From NCBI GenBank assembly GCA_902728285.1, contig CACVBU010001196.1, positions 418,109-482,108 of the forward strand: 64,000 bases of DNA. Direction: 5' to 3'. This DNA comes from Clytia hemisphaerica. Its lineage: Eukaryota > Cnidaria > Hydrozoa > Leptothecata > Clytiidae. The notes below the pieces were generated by a model. That model was not told the origin of the DNA. It saw only the letters and a list, made by a program, of their open reading frames with translations, and searched no databases. Within the stretch, counting starts at the first letter, position 1, and each line of letters begins with the position of its first letter. The translations under genes and the position numbers were made by a program. Below, piece by piece: positions 58,482 to 64,000 of the stretch.

Positions 58482-58705
58482 TATGTAGTTAATGTGTGTG
58501 ATATGAAATTTGAGGTCGAAAAAATCTTTTACAGTTCTCTAAATGCCCTAAATTTAGATGAAATTGAAAAGTGTGTCCTTTTTTATTGTTGACTCGTTAA
58601 AGGGATAATGATGGTTTGAGACCATTTGGCCTTGATATGGTAAAAACCCTTACTTTTGTCAAGATATTCTAGTCACAATTTTTTTGATTCTTATAACATC
58701 TTGTA
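58482..58705. repeat. 240-bp direct repeat, copy B
   Basis: Second copy of 56288-56526, with small deletions and substitutions. Confidence 0.8.
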
Positions 58706-60615
58706 CCAAAAATTCAAAATACCACAAGTGCATTAACACGGTTGTTAACCCTTTAACGACTGCTTCTTTTTATTTTTCCGTGCCTAAAATACCGCGGCTT
58801 TTTGAACTGACTGTTCTTAAAATACCGAGCCTTTCTTTGGAGGTTGTGGGTAAAATTGACTGAATGACGATTTAACTCAGCAAAAAGTACTTAAGGGGTT
58901 CACGACTGCGAGACGAGATACAGTAACTCGTCAATAAAATAACATGGAATTTGGGAAAAATTCATCTTTAAAAGGACTTTCTATTAATATTTTTGCATTT
59001 TCTGATAATTTGTACTTCTCTTTTCCATATATGATATTAATTTTTTGCATCTGACTACAAAAAAGAAGTACACAACTAAAAATTTATAAGAGAAATTACA
59101 TAGAGAAAATGGTCAGGAATTATAACAAGAGCCGCAAAGATGCGGATAAATATTTCCTTTACAAATGTTAAAATAATAATTGGTGTCCTCAAAAGATTTC
59201 AAAGTGCTTTAGATCTCAGATAACATCAAGCAACACAAGTCCCTAAGAATTTCAAAATTCCATTTATGTAATTGCCAGTATTTACAGGATTATTCATAAG
59301 ATGACTGTAGGTTCAAAGCTACGGATCACGGAATATATCCAAGCTGAACCCGACTGAGAACAACAATGCAGTAATCAAATTGGCTGGAACTTTAATTTTC
59401 GTTAGGTAGACTTTAAATAAAATGGATTTTAGTATTATACTAGCGGTCCAGGGTCGGATACAGGAGGTAGGCTATCTTATTCATGGTGAGTAATTAGTTT
59501 CCATATAAGGTAATACGATAATAAAGTGCACTCTCCTCCATTGGTTATAGCCTCCCTCTGTATCCGAGCCTGCGGTCACCCGGCGTTGCACCGCCAAGTA
59601 AGAGTGTTGTTGAACGCATCAAAAGAACTGATTATATAAATATTATTTTAAGCGCTCATTTCCAGAAATATTATATATATAGCCAAAAAGGGCAAATATT
59701 TAAAATGAAAGAATGACAAAAAGGAGAATATTTTACAGTAAGAAAAAAAAAAAAATTTTATATATTTTCAAACTGAGATGAAATATTTTGCATTATACTT
59801 TCATAAATAAAATATTGTAAAAATGTAAAAATTTAAAGTAATTTTTGGAGTTTTTTGAAATACTGTACGTGCTAAAAAGTAAAAATCTTTCAAAACAGGG
59901 ATACAATTTCATATTGTCCGACAGAATGCAAAAAAAAAAATCTCATTTTTATATACTGGAAAACATTTCATAATCTGAAAGAATGTCGATAGAAAAAAAT
60001 TCCCCTAACAGAAGCCATTTTATGATTTCCAAAAGCATGCTGCAAAAGCAAAAAATGTCACATACACATATATACTTGGAAACAATCAAAATTTCCAAAA
60101 AAATGTCAAAAAATAAAATAAATTGTCATGCCAGGAAATCACTTGAGTTTTCTTCATTTTTTAAATGCATGTGTAAGAAAATGTCAAGTTCACGACAAAA
60201 GTTTTCCACGTTTTGAATGCACGTGTAAGAAAATCTCCAAATTTATCAAAAAAGTTTCCACGTTTTAAATGTACATGCCATCAACTACTTTAACTTGGGT
60301 TGGGACGATTGGTCGAAACATGGGACTGTTTGATATCTGGTCTGTATTTTCACTTACTTATTAAATCTCTTTGACAACCAATTTGTTTTGATATGTCCAC
60401 CAGTTTATCAATCATACTTCCTTTCATAACATGTCACGATAACTTTCACTGATAGCACCGATTGGAGAATAATTAGAGAACACCAGCCGCCTATCGCCCG
60501 ATGGGGTTAACAAATAACGCGTGTGTAACTAGCCGCGTGAGTGACGTCAAACGCTCCATCGTTTTGCCACTGATTTGTTCATCTTCGATCTAGACTAGAC
60601 ACTCGTGTGTATTCA
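58706..60615. other. Spacer with degenerate TTTTCCACGTTTTAAATG units
   Basis: Apart from the small MITE, this is AT-rich sequence with a repeated block of about 60-70 bp at 60140-60275 (AAGTTTTCCACGTTTTGAAT, AAGAAAATCTCCAA). The same block occurs at 62040-62190. No supported gene. Confidence 0.5.
59450..59570. mobile_element. Small MITE, about 120 bp
   Basis: Imperfect inverted ends GGGTCGGATACAGGAGGTAG and CTCCCTCTGTATCCGAGCCT around an AT-rich centre. No clear target duplication. Confidence 0.45.
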
Positions 60616-61875
60616 CAGGAAAAAAATTTCGATTTCCAAGGTTGGAAATTCAATATTTTTGGGTTGGAAATTTTGGTTTTATAATTGAAGGTTGGAAATT
60701 TGAGCGATTACCTTAAGCTGATTTGGAAAACGTAAATTACCCATAGGTTTTGTAGAATAAACCAATGCCCTTGAAAAATCAAGTGAAAAAAACCCATGTA
60801 GAAATGACAATTTTCCAAGGCTGGTTGGAAAACATGACTTTTTGGGTGGGAAATTTGTTTGGAATTGAAAAGAAAGGTCAAAAATCGATGTGAAAATACA
60901 TATTTTAGTAAATTTGATACCTCAAGTTGAAAAAATAGACTTTTTGGGTCGGAAATTTGTGTTTCTCCCAAACAGTTTGGAAATCGTTAAAAATCCATGT
61001 GGAAATTACATTTTTCTAAGATTGAGACCCTTTCTTGGAAAACTAGACTTTTTGGGTCGGAAATTTGTGTTTCTCCAAACAGGTTTGGAAAACGTTAAAA
61101 ATCCATGTGGAAATTACATTTTTGTGAAATTGAAACTCTTTCGATTGGAAAACTAGACTTTTTGGGTTGGAAATTTGTGTTTCTCCAAACAGTTTGGAAA
61201 ACGTTAAAAATCCATGTGGAAATTACGTTTTTCTAACCATTTTCTGCGCATGTCCTTGGGAAAACCACAAGCGATTTTTCGCTCAAAACTGTTTTGATAT
61301 ATAGCTAACCTAGATATTAGGCTATAATGTGAGCAGTCAAGCTGTAAGTTTCCGTCAGGTGAGGCGTCTCTTCGGAGCGGCCTCGGTCAATCGCAGTGAG
61401 TTCGCACAGTGAAGCACATAGGTTACTTGTGTCATAGTTTCAAATAGCGCCCTGCTGAGCTGTGTGAGTGATCTAAAATCAACCACGTATCTGTGCGAAC
61501 AATAACGAGAGATTGACCGGGAGCCATCGAGCCTAGGCTAGCGAGTGACTGTTCACAAAAACAAAAACCTTGTTTAAGCTTGGATTTTGGCTTTTTTCCA
61601 ACTTAATTTAAAAAAATTCCAACCTTGTTAAATTTGGATTTTGGCTTTTTTTCAACCTGGATTTACGAAAATTACAACCTTGTTAAATTTGGATTTTGGC
61701 TTTTTTCAACCTGGATTTACGAAAATTCCAAGCCATGGAAAATGCAAAATTTTCAACCTTGGAGAATGTCCCACATTTTCAGGTTGGATTTTCCATTGGA
61801 TTTTATCTTTTTTCCAACTAAGAAAACTTGAAATTTCCAACCTTGGAAATCGAAAATTTTTTCCTGTATCCACTA
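60616..61875. mobile_element. Non-autonomous element of GGTTGGAAATTT words, copy B
   Basis: Inverted relative to 53120-54736. Its left half matches the right half of copy A, and its right half (61560-61872) matches the left half of copy A. It has the same CACAGGAAAAAAATTTCGAT start and TTTTTTCCTGTAT end. The CG-richer core (about 61260-61570) matches the core of copy A. Shorter because it has fewer word copies. Confidence 0.7.
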
Positions 61876-62199
61876 CGGATTTTTTTCATTTTTCAATTTA
61901 AAAGCCTACGCAGTGTGAAAGAGAAATTGTGTTTTTTTAATACGTCGTTCATTAACTCAAATCAAATGACTTTGGAGGTTTGGTGAAATGGTGGTCAAAT
62001 TGCTGTCGGACCATGTTTTGTCAGATAGTCCCAAGTTGGAGCAGTTGACGGTAAGAAAATATCCAAATTCAAGACAAAAGTTTCCACGATCAAAACACAC
62101 GTTGCAAAAGATCTTTAAATTCACAACTAAAAGTTTTCCACGTTTTAAAATGCATGCGGGGAAGAAAATCTCCAAGTTCAATAAAAATTTATAACCGCA

Positions 62200-63744
62200 A
62201 CAAGTTTTCACTACACTAACTGTCACTAACCAGCAGTTAATTCATTGTTGTAGATAAAAACACCAAGGGAAATGTAATCATTAACCAGTCAATTTTTCTC
62301 CATGTTTAAATTTTTAGCTAAAATCAGTTCATCAACCATTCCCATTGTTGCATTGTCGGCATTGCATTCGTTGGGTGCAAACTTTTAATATGTAATTTTT
62401 CAGGTATAACATGGTCAGATTTATTCACAGTCACTTGCCTTTGTACGATTTATGTATATATACAAACAAAATTGAAGTTAGTTTGTTGTGAAAGTTGATA
62501 AAATGTCCTGTTTTCCAAGACCAAGAGATTGTAATTGTATCATCTCTCATTCCAGCTCATTTCAAACCAACAGAATGTAAACGAAACATCAAATCCAGAA
62601 AGGAATATTAAGAAAAGTTCATTATCGACCATTCCTTGTGACAATCGTACAAAAATCATGATCCAATTCAACTCATCAAAGCATAAAAACCAAAGCAAAG
62701 AAAAGTAGCGAAAGAGCAAAAGTTGTTGTCTATTTTCTGCCATCTTTGTTTTGACAGTTAGAACAAAGCAGTATGGTCAGATCAACAATACGCTTCTGAA
62801 ACGGCCGACGTTGCCCGATCGGCAAGGAGAATAGAGCGCCGTAAGGATATTTACCACAGACGTTTCTCGAAGAAATGACGTCTTCCGCCTCGAAAAAGTA
62901 CATCCTACTGTTTTTACCGCCGGAGCTTGATTTAAAAAGAAACTCATGTACAAACTCACGAAATTGACCAAAACCGGCGTTAGACTTGAAGAATAAGGAG
63001 AAGAAGGAGAAAAATTACCGTTTTAACAAATATTTCCTATATAGATAGGAAATATTTAAAAAAGACATCGTTATCATATCATATCATTAATGTCCTTTTT
63101 GTGTTACCAGTTTCTTCCCAAACTCGAGCAATTTTTGTTCCAGGATCTCCTCTTGTTTGGCAGCTTCAGAGGAATTTCTGAGGACTCTTCCATGACTCAT
63201 AATGAAACAACTTCTTTAAACCAGTTAAAACAGCAAAATAAATCAGTAAAACATTAGCCAAAAATTGCAATCGCCCTAGGAACCTTGTATCGATCATTTT
63301 CTCAGAGTATGAAAACCGCTGCCCACTTAGACGTGAAGATTTTAAGATGAGAAACTTTCAATGATAATGTGATGCAACTCTCAATGTTAACAAAATGCCA
63401 GCCCAAAAATGTGTCCTTATGAAATTAATATACTCTTTTAGTCTTACATCAGTTGAAACTATTTCCAATTGCATTTTAACAAGGATTTTCGGCAAAATTT
63501 AGTTTTTCAAAATCAACCAAACAGTCTCTTTCTGTTCTTATAAAGTTATAAATTGATATTTTTTGCTTCCAATACCAATACCAAGTACCATCATACATCA
63601 AAGAAAAGTCGCTTTGAATAGATTTATGAAAGATTTCAACGACCATTTAGATCATTACCGAGACGTTTCTCTCCATCTATATCTTTATTACTTTCATGAT
63701 TGATCCAACACTAAATATTCTAGTCTGTACACTGACGCCATATA
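62200..63744. other. Spacer, no supported gene
   Basis: A CpG-containing block at about 62790-62930 and a perfect 13-bp inverted repeat AAATATTTCCTAT/ATAGGAAATATTT at 63028-63057 stand out. Short frames on both strands match nothing known to me. Confidence 0.4.
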
Positions 63745-64000
63745 CAGGGTGTCCCTAATTAAAGTATCGAGTCGAAACACAACTATGAGTAGAAAGTTTT
63801 ATGTGCGTGTTTGTTCACAAAATTGTATTTTAAGCTCTCCCTCTTTTTTCTTTGTCATTACGATTAATTTATACGTTGTAACTACCTTTTTGTTATTTAA
63901 GCCTGTGTGATGGAGAACGTTCTTTTATTTTGGCGATAACACACACAAACTTTTCTACTCAATAGCATGTTCAAACTCGATACTTTAATTAGGGACACCC
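63745..64000. mobile_element. Mariner-like MITE, cut by the window end
   Basis: Starts CAGGGTGTCCCTAATTAAAG after TA (63743-63744). The inverted counterpart CTTTAATTAGGGACACCC runs to the last base of the window, so the final CTG and TA lie just outside. The interior of about 200 bp is non-coding. The CAGGGTGTCCC end is typical of Tc1/mariner-type elements. Confidence 0.8.

Overview
The window is nuclear DNA from an invertebrate animal. The evidence is GT-AG introns, a secreted von Willebrand A (VWA) gene in nine coding exons, the first exons of the Golgi SNARE gene BET1, and a dense load of animal transposable elements (BEL/Pao, Penelope-like, LINE, Mutator-like, TTAA and mariner-like families). 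Base composition is AT-rich. A cnidarian is my first guess from the mix of element families and a crustacean or similar animal is possible. The sequence does not settle this.

Layout. 1-5.5 kb: a Penelope-like element with a frameshifted RT/GIY-YIG gene and an inverted copy of its own 3' end in front, then direct, tandem and foldback repeats. 5.8-7.8 kb: a decayed reverse transcriptase on the minus strand. 7.8-10.1 kb: two non-autonomous elements flanked by TTAA. 10.1-20.5 kb (minus strand): a complete secreted VWA gene of 664 codons whose pieces are only visible after splicing. Its 5' UTR intron holds a transposon of about 5.9 kb with TAA target duplications, which itself contains a Mutator-like element with a perfect 9-bp target duplication, which in turn contains a LINE 5' fragment. 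20.5-23 kb: small MITEs. 23-29.8 kb: a 113-bp satellite. 29.8-37.3 kb: a nearly intact BEL/Pao retrotransposon with 98-99% identical LTRs. 38.5-39.7 kb: BET1 exons 1-3, followed by a 57-bp minisatellite, an assembly gap and a second block of the same satellite. 44-52.6 kb: MITEs, a foldback and a long-TIR transposon with a broken multi-exon cysteine-rich transposase-type gene. 53-64 kb: only repeats and MITE-like elements, ending inside a mariner-like MITE.

Only two genes look like host genes: the VWA gene and BET1. Both are pressed tightly by mobile DNA. The VWA gene has a MITE starting 24 bp beyond its stop codon and a transposon starting 27 bp upstream of its ATG. BET1 has tandem arrays and the gap right after its third exon, and its last exon was not found.

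The most unusual signals are structural. A short hairpin with co-varying outer base pairs occurs in tandem in the leaders of two unrelated retrotransposons (BEL and a LINE), in the same sense orientation. A 122-bp repeat pair carries an exactly compensated hairpin. The 113-bp satellite carries a hairpin in each unit. Several unrelated MITE families share one design: a G-rich terminus followed by arrays of a short degenerate word.
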